From Meira nashicola (Eukaryota; Basidiomycota; Exobasidiomycetes; Exobasidiales; Brachybasidiaceae): a stretch of 64,000 nucleotides of DNA. Positions 9,378 through 17,549 of this stretch are shown one piece after another. A program made the position numbers and the translations under genes. The notes beneath the pieces were generated by a model that had not been told where the DNA came from, made no database searches, and saw only the letters and a program-made list of their open reading frames with translations. The stretch is taken from positions 5,580,013-5,644,012 of the forward strand of contig BCJU01000001.1 of assembly GCA_001600355.1 (NCBI GenBank). Direction: 5' to 3'. How positions within the stretch are numbered: the stretch's first letter is position 1; every line of letters begins with the position of its first letter.

Positions 9378-9531
9378 CATACTTTCAACTTCTTTCATAA
9401 AGTAAAAGCAAAGAAACACAAACTTGTATAGCAACTTGTGTAATATCTTTATATGCTAGTCGCCCCGAATATTTTTATGCACTACAAATTGAACATTATG
9501 ACAATCATTGCTACAACCATTCAATACTCCT

Positions 9532-10113
9532 ATGATGATATCCAAATTAGGGTTTTGTTTCTTTATATGTTTCTTACAATACTCTTATAGTTTTCCAATG
9601 TTCTTTCAAATTTTTCGAATAAAAAAGGCTGAAATAAAGGCAAAAAGGTTAGAAAATGATAAAAGATGGAACAACTGGTTAAATACAAGGAAAACTCATG
9701 TTAAATATCAAATTGCTGTACTTGAAGCGAATACTAACAAGATGCCATTTGGTAATTCAAATCATCGTAAATGGGTTAAAAAGCATCTTGAACAACAAGA
9801 CGTAAAATCCAAAATGAAAAAGCATGAATTAGCTTCAAAGATATTAAAGGGAAATATGGAATTCAATCAAATATTTGAACATCAAGCCCAAGAAATGAAA
9901 AAAAGTGCTAACAAATTGCAAGAAGAAAAAGAGCATTTACAGTCAAAAGGTAAATTTAGTGAAGAAACTCATAAAAAGAATCATGATAAAGATCAACAAA
10001 CACATAATAAAATGAGTTTAGAAAAAGCAGAACAAATGGAAGAAATCCAAAAAACTGAAGAATACCTCAAAGAGCATGACAGGTTCCCATATCGATTCAC
10101 AATCTTCAAATAG
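9532..10113 (+). CDS. Paralogue E of the GN[TS]NHxxW small secreted protein family
   Basis: Single exon, 193 residues from the double ATG at 9532, chosen because it aligns with the start of C and gives a signal peptide (KLGFCFFICFLQYSYS); the frame is open slightly further upstream without an ATG. The core reads FGNSNHRKWVKKH followed by ELASKILKGNMEF and FEHQAQEMKK. A strongly charged Lys/Glu/Gln/His coiled-coil-like region occupies residues ~120-170. The C-terminal module is EYLKEHDRFPYRFTIFK, where the cysteine of C and D is replaced by phenylalanine, so the mature protein has no cysteine at all. More diverged from C and D than they are from each other. Confidence 0.8.
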   Translation: MMISKLGFCFFICFLQYSYSFPMFFQIFRIKKAEIKAKRLENDKRWNNWLNTRKTHVKYQIAVLEANTNKMPFGNSNHRKWVKKHLEQQDVKSKMKKHELASKILKGNMEFNQIFEHQAQEMKKSANKLQEEKEHLQSKGKFSEETHKKNHDKDQQTHNKMSLEKAEQMEEIQKTEEYLKEHDRFPYRFTIFK

Positions 10114-10463
10114 TCAAATCCATAAGCCTCTTCTTTATAGAAATATTCCCCCAAAATGAAGTAAAATTTTATATAAAACGCAGAAAATATATTTATAAAG
10201 CGGAACCTTTTAAATTATACTTTTCTTTAGAGATAGAAACAGAAATCAATTATGATTTCTGTGTGCTTCATAACATCACTAAATTATACATTTCCTTCTA
10301 CTACTATTCATTTCAGTATTCGTTTATGATCCTCGGGGCTTGGGTTACACAACGAATACCATTTGCATTTCATCCTAGATGCGTTAAACAATCTTTTAAA
10401 ATATGATGAATCATTGTGATCGTCTTACTTTAATTTTTACTTTTATCAAAAGACCTTTCAGAA
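10114..10463. other. Intergenic region between paralogues E and F
   Basis: No gene seen. At 10333-10350 it contains TCGGGGCTTG followed by TTACAC, resembling the upstream box of C and D. Confidence 0.5.
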
Positions 10464-11114
10464 ATGTTTTTACGATGCAGCAAGATCCTTTTTATCTCAC
10501 TCTGCTTCTATCTTTCAAGGATTTCTACTTGTTATACTATGAATTCTCCCTCACAACCTCCATCACATCCCTCTAAACACTCTCCACAACACCCTTCTCT
10601 CCATTATGATGAAGAAGCAGATATTAGATCAACACGCCTAGAAACCCGTTTAGCAAAGAAAAGATTAGGACATTACAAGAATGAACAGTATAAGTATGAT
10701 TTTGCAGTTGAAGAAGCGGCAAACGTAGGTATTCATCCAGGTTATTCGCATCAACAAAATTGGATTGAAGAATATATGAAGCATGTTGATGTTAAAAAGA
10801 ATCACAAAATGCATGAATTAGCTTCAAAATTAATCAATAAATATAAACCAGAAGTCGGAGAAATTTCTCATATTTTAGATGATCGAGTAAACGAATTAAA
10901 AAGAATCTCTAATCATCACAAACAAGAAAAAGAAAACATTAAAGAAAAAGGTGGCACTTTTACTTCTGATCGTGAAGAAAAACAACTACGTTTTGATCAA
11001 GTAAAAGCCAAACAAAGTTTGGGCAAGAGGATGATTTGTCAAAAAATTATAGATGAGAATAATGCTTATCTGAATCGATTCCAAAAATCAAAGAATAAAT
11101 GTACAATCATGTAA
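10464..11114 (+). CDS. Paralogue F of the GN[TS]NHxxW family, with a C-terminal CaaX-like tail
   Basis: Single exon, 216 residues, the most diverged member. The signal peptide is roughly residues 1-25 (SKILFISLCFYLSRISTCYT), followed by a Pro/His/Ser-rich stretch absent from the others (SQPPSHPSKHSPQHPSLH). The core is weaker: PGYSHQQNWIEEYMKHVDVKKN, then HELASKLINKYKPE and a charged helix. The last residues are FQKSKNKCTIM, a basic stretch followed by Cys-aliphatic-aliphatic-Met, which is a formally perfect CaaX prenylation box. C and D have their lone cysteine at nearly the same position (RCSILK, RCPILK), one residue too far from the end for CaaX. One further cysteine lies about 25 residues upstream. 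The function is unknown. Confidence 0.78.
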   Translation: MFLRCSKILFISLCFYLSRISTCYTMNSPSQPPSHPSKHSPQHPSLHYDEEADIRSTRLETRLAKKRLGHYKNEQYKYDFAVEEAANVGIHPGYSHQQNWIEEYMKHVDVKKNHKMHELASKLINKYKPEVGEISHILDDRVNELKRISNHHKQEKENIKEKGGTFTSDREEKQLRFDQVKAKQSLGKRMICQKIIDENNAYLNRFQKSKNKCTIM

Positions 11115-11135
11115 CAATAAAAACGTAAGAATCCA

Positions 11136-11520
11136 TCACTGTCTTCGTACTCTAGATGATAAACGATCTATACTCTTCTTTGCTCTGCCTGCTAACTTTC
11201 CAATCTTGCCAACTGCTTGTAATACAACTTGTGCTGATTTGGGTATGGAACCAATCCCATTTGCTCTCTTCTGTAATTCTGCTTTTAATGAGTTGGCATG
11301 GACAAAGATTTTGTCAGCCTCTTTCCTGTCAATTGTACATTTTTAACATTGAAATGTTTCATATGCGTACGAATTGGTGGAATGATTACATCGGCTACTT
11401 GATCAACAATTGCCATTGCTTTGTCATATGTTACCGGTCTGGCATGGTTGGTGGCAATTAAACTAGATTTGAAAAGAGAACAACTTTTTCAGTATCTTGT
11501 ACAATCTTTCTGCATGACAT
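11136..11520 (-). pseudogene. Frameshifted remnant of an unidentified gene
   Basis: No single frame spans the region, but the minus strand reads as plausible protein in three consecutive pieces. From an ATG at 11520 (MSCRKIVQDTEKVV) it hits a TAA near 11460, continues in another frame (ATNHARPVTYDKAMAIVDQV, VIIPPIRTHMKHFNV), then after a second shift near an A-run around 11340 continues as CTIDRKEADKIFVHANSLKA to a stop at 11136. Amino-acid composition and lack of stops over the two longer pieces suggest former coding sequence. I do not recognise the family. Short introns could explain part of the breaks, but no good donor/acceptor pair joins them. It lies just past the last cluster gene. Confidence 0.4.
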
Positions 11521-11786
11521 TCATCCACCTACTTCAAAAACACTATTATCATAATCAAAATCGAAAAATTGTTAAAAAGTCGCATCTTGTGAGTTTCACA
11601 AAGCATGTAGTCAAGAAGATGAATTTGGTAGGAGTTAATGTGCAATTTGTACATCGCTTTCTACACCGAAAAGGTTTATGAGTACAAATATGCCACAAAC
11701 ACAGCCATTTAGGCGCGTGTGCTTATAGAAAATCTTGACATAACCCCGCAAATTGAGCTCTTCAGTCGGTGGCAGTGAAAATTTAA

Positions 11787-14700
11787 TCAATTGGATTTCA
11801 ACGTTCTCTGTTTTTCTCCTTCAACAATTCTTTCGGAAACGAATAATCCTTTACGTTTACGTACGCGGTCCATATATCTTTTTGCCACGTTCTCTCTTTC
11901 GCCAAATTCTCCTAAATCTTCTAATTCCTCTTCTGTACGTGGTACCCAATAAGGATCAATATCAAAGATTTCATATCCTTTAAATACTAATTGTGGACTA
12001 GCAGCACCCGATGTACGCTTTCGAATTTCATCTGCAAATCCAAACGATTCCACAACGGGCAATAAAGCGCCAACGGTAAAGAATGACGTACCTTCCTTCA
12101 TTTCTTCAGATGTAATCCTACCGCGTCTTCTTGAAAGCACAGCATGCACTTTACCCAATACATCAGTTGATGCTTGAATATCACAAGTGTACATCGCTAA
12201 CATCAATCGAGGACTCCAATCTAACAAACCTGATCGACATGATTCACGCATCGATCCAATCACAGCACTTGTCATTTGTGAATGATTCACTTGAGTTGCA
12301 TTTGATTCTTCTGCGTTTACTACTGTAATACGTTCAACGAAAAATGCCATTCCATGCATAGGTTCGGCACACATTGGTCCTTGCAAGGTAGCCAATTGGA
12401 AACCAGTATCGATTGCCTCTTCCACATCCGCCAAAGACCATGCAGTCTTGGAAGGAACAGAATCTGTTGCTTCCTCATTTCCCTTGTCTCCATTGAGATT
12501 CACTCCCGTTTCCAATTTAGCCGCAAGATCCTCAACTTGTGAACCATTTGTTGCTGCTTTCGTAGGTACATCAGGTGATGTTCGAGTGCGTAAAGAGACA
12601 AGCTTGCTATCATTATCAGATCGCTTGTCTACAAGCATATTAGGGCCACTTCTACGTGGACCCAAGGACCAAATTGCACTCGTTACATCCTTCCACATTG
12701 GTCCACTTTTAGACAGCAAACTTTCAAGTTTGTCCCAGAAAACGTCCATCTTTACTTCCCTTTCATCTTGTTGAATAGCTCCTTCTCCATCTTTGTCTTC
12801 TAGTGCCTCTGCCGAAATTCCACCATCTTGATGATGCTCACGTTGCAACAACCTCTTTACGATTCGGTTATTGATCAACAAAAACTCTGCTACTTCTGTT
12901 GGCAATGGTACAGCGCGAATCGTCAATTCGACTTGACCACCGGCAGTTTTAGTATGAATTGTACCCCTTTGAGCACCTTCAGTTTTGGGAGGTGGCATTT
13001 CAGTAGCCTTTTTTGCCGTTTCACGGAATGGAACCAAAGGTGGAGAAGCTTGAATTGCACATCTTGCAAATCGTTCACGCAAATCTTTTAAACATCTTTC
13101 CAGATGCAATTCTCCTGCACAAACGATCACATGCTCTCCCGTACTTTGAACCATTGTCTCAACGCATGGATCAGCTTGATTCAATAATCGTAAACCTTCT
13201 ACCAACTTGGACATGTGCGTCGGATTCTTGGGTTCCAATGCAACTCGGACAATAGGAGAATTTAAGCGACTTACACCGGCCAAGTTGACGATATCTTCAC
13301 TCTTTAGTTTCTCTTCTGAATTAGCATTCGATGGCAATCCACATAGTGTAGCATTTCTGAGAACGATACCCTCTATACCTCGAACTGCAAACACATTTCC
13401 AGCAGGTACTTCTGTCACGGCTACCAATTCCCGACCCATCATCATGTATAAACCTTCGATTGTGACGTCAACTTTGAATTTAAGATTGGCTTTATGATCT
13501 GGAGGTAGGGCAGTATTGTACTTGGGCAAGATAGCACTGATTGTTTGACTGACACTCAAAGAGCCACTATACAACCTTGCGAAACCTAATACGACTTCTT
13601 CGGCCTTTTGTTCATCCGTGAGCTCATCACTTGGATTTGGTACTGAGGAGCCATTACTTCCATCCGCGCCGAGACTGCTCTGATCGATAGTCACGCCTGT
13701 AGCACTAAGTGTATCTTTCATAGCTTGTGCTCTTTCTCTTGCTTCTCTACCTCTTTGTCTCATCTCATCAGCAGTTAATTCACGTCTTCTGCCTTCTGGA
13801 AGATCACCACGACGAATGGCAAACATCTTGCTCACATATGCGCATCTCCGAGCTTCTGGGCCAGTTCTCGCTGAGCATAGATCTACTTCCAGAGCATTAC
13901 GAGGTTCCGCTTTAGAAAAGTAGCTCAAATCAGGATGCAACATCTTTGGGATTCGAATCGCTTGTGCTTGTGCAGGAGCTGGTATGTTTGACATTAATGC
14001 ACCAAACGTGCATGAAGCCAATGGAAGCCATTGAGCAAAGATTGTTTGTACTAAAGCGGAAGTGTCTTTTGATTTTAGCTCACGAGGATGAATTTTAAGA
14101 TCCAATGTCTTGACAATCTTTTCTATTTTTTCTTGATCACGATTTTCTGCACTTTCATAAACAGCCCAGATATTCTCCAAAACAAATTGCACAAAGACTG
14201 GCTTTAAGTTCCTACCTTGTTTCTCCTTTGACTTGTGACCAATGATACGTTTCGATTTTGGATCAAAATAAAAGTCTCCCCAGAGAACCTTTCGAAATTT
14301 ACGTTCTTGTATTCCAAGTTTCTTTGCGTAAAGGTGCGAAAAGCGGTCTAATCTGAAGGCCCATGTATCTATAGCAGATGCAAAGATTACATTACCTCTT
14401 CCTGGGTCAAAATAAATATCTTCATCATCCAATTCTTCATATCTGTCCTCTTGTTCTGCTGTTTCACTTTCTCCGTTTGAGGTAGTGGCGTCAGCATCTT
14501 CCAAACTTTCCATAGCTTTTTGATCTTGCTCCTCTTTTTTCTTTTGCAGCCTCCTTTCCCGATCTTCATGCCATCTTTGATCGTCTTCCATACGTTCTGT
14601 GGCAAAGAATGATCCCATGACTGCATTCACTTGTTCTATAAGCTGATTTAGATGATGATATGCTTCAATTGGTGAAAGTTTCAATTCGGTAACCAATCTA

Positions 14701-15161
14701 TCCATCTTGTTCAACACGAGAATTGGTGATAATCTTTCGCTCCAAGCTTGACGTAAGACCATAATTGTTTGTGTACAAACCCCTTCAACAACATCAACGA
14801 TGATCAAACTACCATCGCAAAGTCTGCTTGCCGTTGAAACTTCACTAGAGAAATCAACGTGTCCAGGAGTATCAATTAGATTGATCATGCAATCTTGAAC
14901 GTCGCCTGGTGTACCGTCTGGACGTAAATGTCTTGTTTTAAAGTTTAAACTTACAGCACTACTTTCCATCGTAATCCCTCTCTCTTGTTCATCTTCTCTT
15001 GAATCCAAATATCGTAGCTTTCCTGCTTGACGTGAAGAAATGATAGCATTTGATGCTAATAACGAATCAGCATAAGATGACTTTCCATGATCTACATGTC
15101 CCATTAACGTAGCACATCTCACATTGGCCGAAGCCAAAGAGAATTGTTGCTTTTTTGACAT
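11787..15161 (-). CDS. EFL1: Ribosome assembly GTPase EFL1/Ria1 (EF-2-like)
   Basis: Single exon, 1124 residues from ATG 15161. With the SBDS/Sdo1 protein this cytosolic GTPase removes eIF6/Tif6 from new 60S subunits. The GTPase domain shows GHVDHGKSSYADSL (P-loop, residues ~21-34), RGITMESSAVSL (switch I), NLIDTPGHVDFSSEV (G3) and NKMDR (G4). The long acidic insertion after the G4 motif (~residues 170-250) and the insertion in domain II are typical of EFL1 and set it apart from EF-2, which is shorter (about 840 residues) and carries a diphthamide loop not seen here. EF-G domain IV/V-like sequence follows (MHGMAFFVERITVV, and LMLAMYTCDIQAS to the end). It is divergent from SNRNP40. Confidence 0.95.
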   Translation of the reverse strand: MSKKQQFSLASANVRCATLMGHVDHGKSSYADSLLASNAIISSRQAGKLRYLDSREDEQERGITMESSAVSLNFKTRHLRPDGTPGDVQDCMINLIDTPGHVDFSSEVSTASRLCDGSLIIVDVVEGVCTQTIMVLRQAWSERLSPILVLNKMDRLVTELKLSPIEAYHHLNQLIEQVNAVMGSFFATERMEDDQRWHEDRERRLQKKKEEQDQKAMESLEDADATTSNGESETAEQEDRYEELDDEDIYFDPGRGNVIFASAIDTWAFRLDRFSHLYAKKLGIQERKFRKVLWGDFYFDPKSKRIIGHKSKEKQGRNLKPVFVQFVLENIWAVYESAENRDQEKIEKIVKTLDLKIHPRELKSKDTSALVQTIFAQWLPLASCTFGALMSNIPAPAQAQAIRIPKMLHPDLSYFSKAEPRNALEVDLCSARTGPEARRCAYVSKMFAIRRGDLPEGRRRELTADEMRQRGREARERAQAMKDTLSATGVTIDQSSLGADGSNGSSVPNPSDELTDEQKAEEVVLGFARLYSGSLSVSQTISAILPKYNTALPPDHKANLKFKVDVTIEGLYMMMGRELVAVTEVPAGNVFAVRGIEGIVLRNATLCGLPSNANSEEKLKSEDIVNLAGVSRLNSPIVRVALEPKNPTHMSKLVEGLRLLNQADPCVETMVQSTGEHVIVCAGELHLERCLKDLRERFARCAIQASPPLVPFRETAKKATEMPPPKTEGAQRGTIHTKTAGGQVELTIRAVPLPTEVAEFLLINNRIVKRLLQREHHQDGGISAEALEDKDGEGAIQQDEREVKMDVFWDKLESLLSKSGPMWKDVTSAIWSLGPRRSGPNMLVDKRSDNDSKLVSLRTRTSPDVPTKAATNGSQVEDLAAKLETGVNLNGDKGNEEATDSVPSKTAWSLADVEEAIDTGFQLATLQGPMCAEPMHGMAFFVERITVVNAEESNATQVNHSQMTSAVIGSMRESCRSGLLDWSPRLMLAMYTCDIQASTDVLGKVHAVLSRRRGRITSEEMKEGTSFFTVGALLPVVESFGFADEIRKRTSGAASPQLVFKGYEIFDIDPYWVPRTEEELEDLGEFGERENVAKRYMDRVRKRKGLFVSERIVEGEKQRTLKSN

Positions 15162-15395
15162 TGCTAAAATCAATGCTTTCCGATGATGTTCATGAGCTGA
15201 GTTTGTTTACAGTAGGTGGAGAAACACTAATTTTCAGAAGTTTCTTCTGCCAAAAATTTTGGACTTGTTATATAAGCTAGCTTTTCTCTTAAACGCGTTT
15301 GCATACATTCAAGAAGATATTCTCAATCCTATGCATTCGGATGGCATTTTGCTTTGCAACTCTATCACTTGTAAATTGTTGCCCAATAAGATAGC

Positions 15396-16541
15396 ATGGC
15401 GGACAAGAGAAAAACATCCTCAAATGCAAATGGGGAATCTCACAATGCCGCCAGTACATCATCATCAATGGTAAAAAGGGCACGACAAGATGAGGATGGA
15501 GCGAGAACGATGCAATTAGCCATTTCATCGGCTAATGAAGGTACATCAAAAGGACTAATACGATCAGTAAAACGAACAAGCAGCCTTTCATCTCCAATTG
15601 TTTCTCTTGCAGGAGCGCATACATCCGAAATACTTGACGTAAAATTTTCACCTGATGGTCAAATTATTGCTGCTGCATCTTCTGATCGAACAATTTCTAT
15701 ATGGCAAACGTTTGGAGAAAATAGAAATATAGGAATCTTGTCCGGTCATGCTAAAGCAGTAACAGCTATTACATGGTCTCCAAGTGCACCACGTACCCAG
15801 CCAAAACTCTTTTCAAGTTCAGCAGATGGAACTTTGATCGTTTGGGATGTTTTGTCAGGTGCAAAATTGCGGAGACTACGAGGACATAAAAGTATTATCA
15901 ATTGTGTCGCATGTGCACCTGGAGGACGTGAAATTTTGGCAAGCGGAGGAGATGATGGTAAAGTGATGCTTTGGGATCCGAACGAGCGCGAAGTTTTAGA
16001 TGTTATTGATGTCAATTATCCAATCACTGCAGTTTGTTTCTCTGACGATGGTGGTCAGATATACGTTGGCGGTTTAGACAATGAGATACATGTATATGAC
16101 CTGATGCGCAAGGAGATCATGTTCTCTTTGAAAGGGCACACGGACACAATCACATCACTTACTCTATCACCCTCGGGATCAAATCTTCTTTCGACTGCCA
16201 TGGACAACACAGTCTGTATATGGGATGTACAACCCTTTGCGCCTGAACCAATGCCCGGACAATCAAAGAATGTGCGTCTTTATCGAACTTTGCAAGGAGC
16301 AACGACAAGTGGCTATGAGAACTTGTTGATCAAATCAGCATGGAGTAAGGATGGAAGAAGAGTGGCTACTGGAGGAACAGATCGAACATGTACGATTTGG
16401 AACGTGGACAACAGCAATATTCTGTACAAACTACCCGGACATCGTGGTACATGTACGGCAGTTGCGCTACATCCACAAGAGCCTATCATTATATCTGCTT
16501 CGGTTGATGCTACGATGTTCTTAGGAGAAATTGAACCTTGA
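15396..16541 (+). CDS. SNRNP40: U5 snRNP 40 kDa WD-repeat protein (SNRNP40/Cwf17)
   Basis: Single exon, 381 residues. Component of the U5 snRNP that binds Prp8 in the spliceosome. A ~60-residue basic, Ser-rich N-terminus is followed by seven WD40 repeats; GH and WD ends are visible in IVSLAGAHTSEILDVKFSPDG, ILSGHAKAVTAITWSP, LRRLRGHKSIINCVACAPGG, MFSLKGHTDTITSLTLSPSG and LYKLPGHRGTCTAVALHPQE. The order and the ending VDATMFLGEIEP match the SNRNP40 family closely, including its usual length (about 340-380). The neighbours are unrelated. Confidence 0.93.
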   Translation: MADKRKTSSNANGESHNAASTSSSMVKRARQDEDGARTMQLAISSANEGTSKGLIRSVKRTSSLSSPIVSLAGAHTSEILDVKFSPDGQIIAAASSDRTISIWQTFGENRNIGILSGHAKAVTAITWSPSAPRTQPKLFSSSADGTLIVWDVLSGAKLRRLRGHKSIINCVACAPGGREILASGGDDGKVMLWDPNEREVLDVIDVNYPITAVCFSDDGGQIYVGGLDNEIHVYDLMRKEIMFSLKGHTDTITSLTLSPSGSNLLSTAMDNTVCIWDVQPFAPEPMPGQSKNVRLYRTLQGATTSGYENLLIKSAWSKDGRRVATGGTDRTCTIWNVDNSNILYKLPGHRGTCTAVALHPQEPIIISASVDATMFLGEIEP

Positions 16542-16623
16542 CGATTTATTAATATTGTAATATTACTGCATGTACTAGTATTCAAACAATCAAAATTTGT
16601 GCTTTTTCGCCAACGGGCTATTC

Positions 16624-17260
16624 TCACTTTTCTTCTTTTGAAACCCAGTCTAACCAAGAGCCAACATAGTTTCGTGTGCTGTACGAGAAAGGGAGAATAT
16701 CAGAAATTTAAACTCGGAACAGTATGATAGCTTTTCAAAGCGGAAACTACTCACTTTTGCCATCCATTCTTTCGTGCGATATCTTGTGCTTGTGCGCTTC
16801 TCTTACCGCTACGGCAATAAAAGATGACTTTATCATCAAAACCAGGACGTGGAAAAGAAAATTCTTGTTGGAAGTTTGCTCCACCGTTCTTATTGAAAGC
16901 ATTTTCAAACTTTGTAAGAGGAACATTAACAGCAGAAGGAATCATACCTGCAGCCACTTCATCAGGTTCGCGTACATCAATGATTGTTACTTCACCCGTT
17001 GGTTGTGATGAAAGCTTTTTCACTTCATCGTATGATGCATCTCCTTTGCTAGCCCATTGAGCATCTTTTGGTGCTTCACGAAAGCAGATTGAAGATGTTT
17101 GGAATTGACGAAGAGTGATCGATTGCCTTGAGGCAGGAACGATGATTGAACTTGATGTTTTACTGTAAAATTTACCCGAAAGTAAAGATCGAGAAGCGTT
17201 CGATCGCAATGCGGAAGAAGCTTGACGAGCAGAGCTTGTGAGAAGAGAGCGGGTAGCCAT
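16624..17260 (-). CDS. Mitochondrial single-domain rhodanese (thiosulfate sulfurtransferase)
   Basis: Two exons on the minus strand, 17260-16755 and 16678-16624, joined over a 76-nt intron (GTGAGT donor, TACAG acceptor); 186 residues. The N-terminus is Ser/Arg-rich with no acidic residues (MATRSLLTSSARQASSALRS), a typical mitochondrial targeting sequence. The rhodanese domain begins VTIIDVREPDEVAAGMIPSAVNVPL and contains the active-site loop CRSGKRSAQAQ with the catalytic cysteine. Exon 2 adds NYVGSWLDW, the usual family ending. It resembles yeast Rdl1/Rdl2-type proteins. It shares a ~290 bp divergent promoter with the auxilin-like gene. Confidence 0.9.
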
Positions 17261-17549
17261 AATTTCTTTAAATCCAGATAGTAATGGTTGATGTGAGGTG
17301 GAGTCAGAAGAAGCCTTTTTTTGGTTCCATTTCGCTGATAGGCCGGATGCCCGTGCGCGGCAAAGCGTCACGCGTGAGTGATAAGTGTTCGACTCCTGAT
17401 ATGAAATGAATTCAAAGGAGAAGTTTAGAGACGAGAGTCTATTTGAACCCCTTCTAGCGCGGGCGCTCCAGTATCCAGCATTTACCAAAAATAAACAGAG
17501 AGCCAGCTATAATACGAAATACCTTCTCTACCATATACAACCAGTCAAA

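Noticed and set aside
10464..11114. Paralogue F as a mating pheromone precursor because of its CaaX end
   Set aside because: Basidiomycete pheromone precursors are about 35-80 residues without a signal peptide; F is 216 residues, has a signal peptide and shares the core of its neighbours.
11156..11681. Plus-strand ORFs of 101 and 86 codons after paralogue F
   Set aside because: They are shadows of the minus-strand remnant and non-coding DNA, with hydrophobic composition typical of antisense reading.
17406..17549. Longer N-terminus for the auxilin-like protein from ATG 17406
   Set aside because: The extra 48 codons overlap the promoter of the divergent rhodanese gene and lack conserved character; MDDLLDLDW at 17550 is a typical start.
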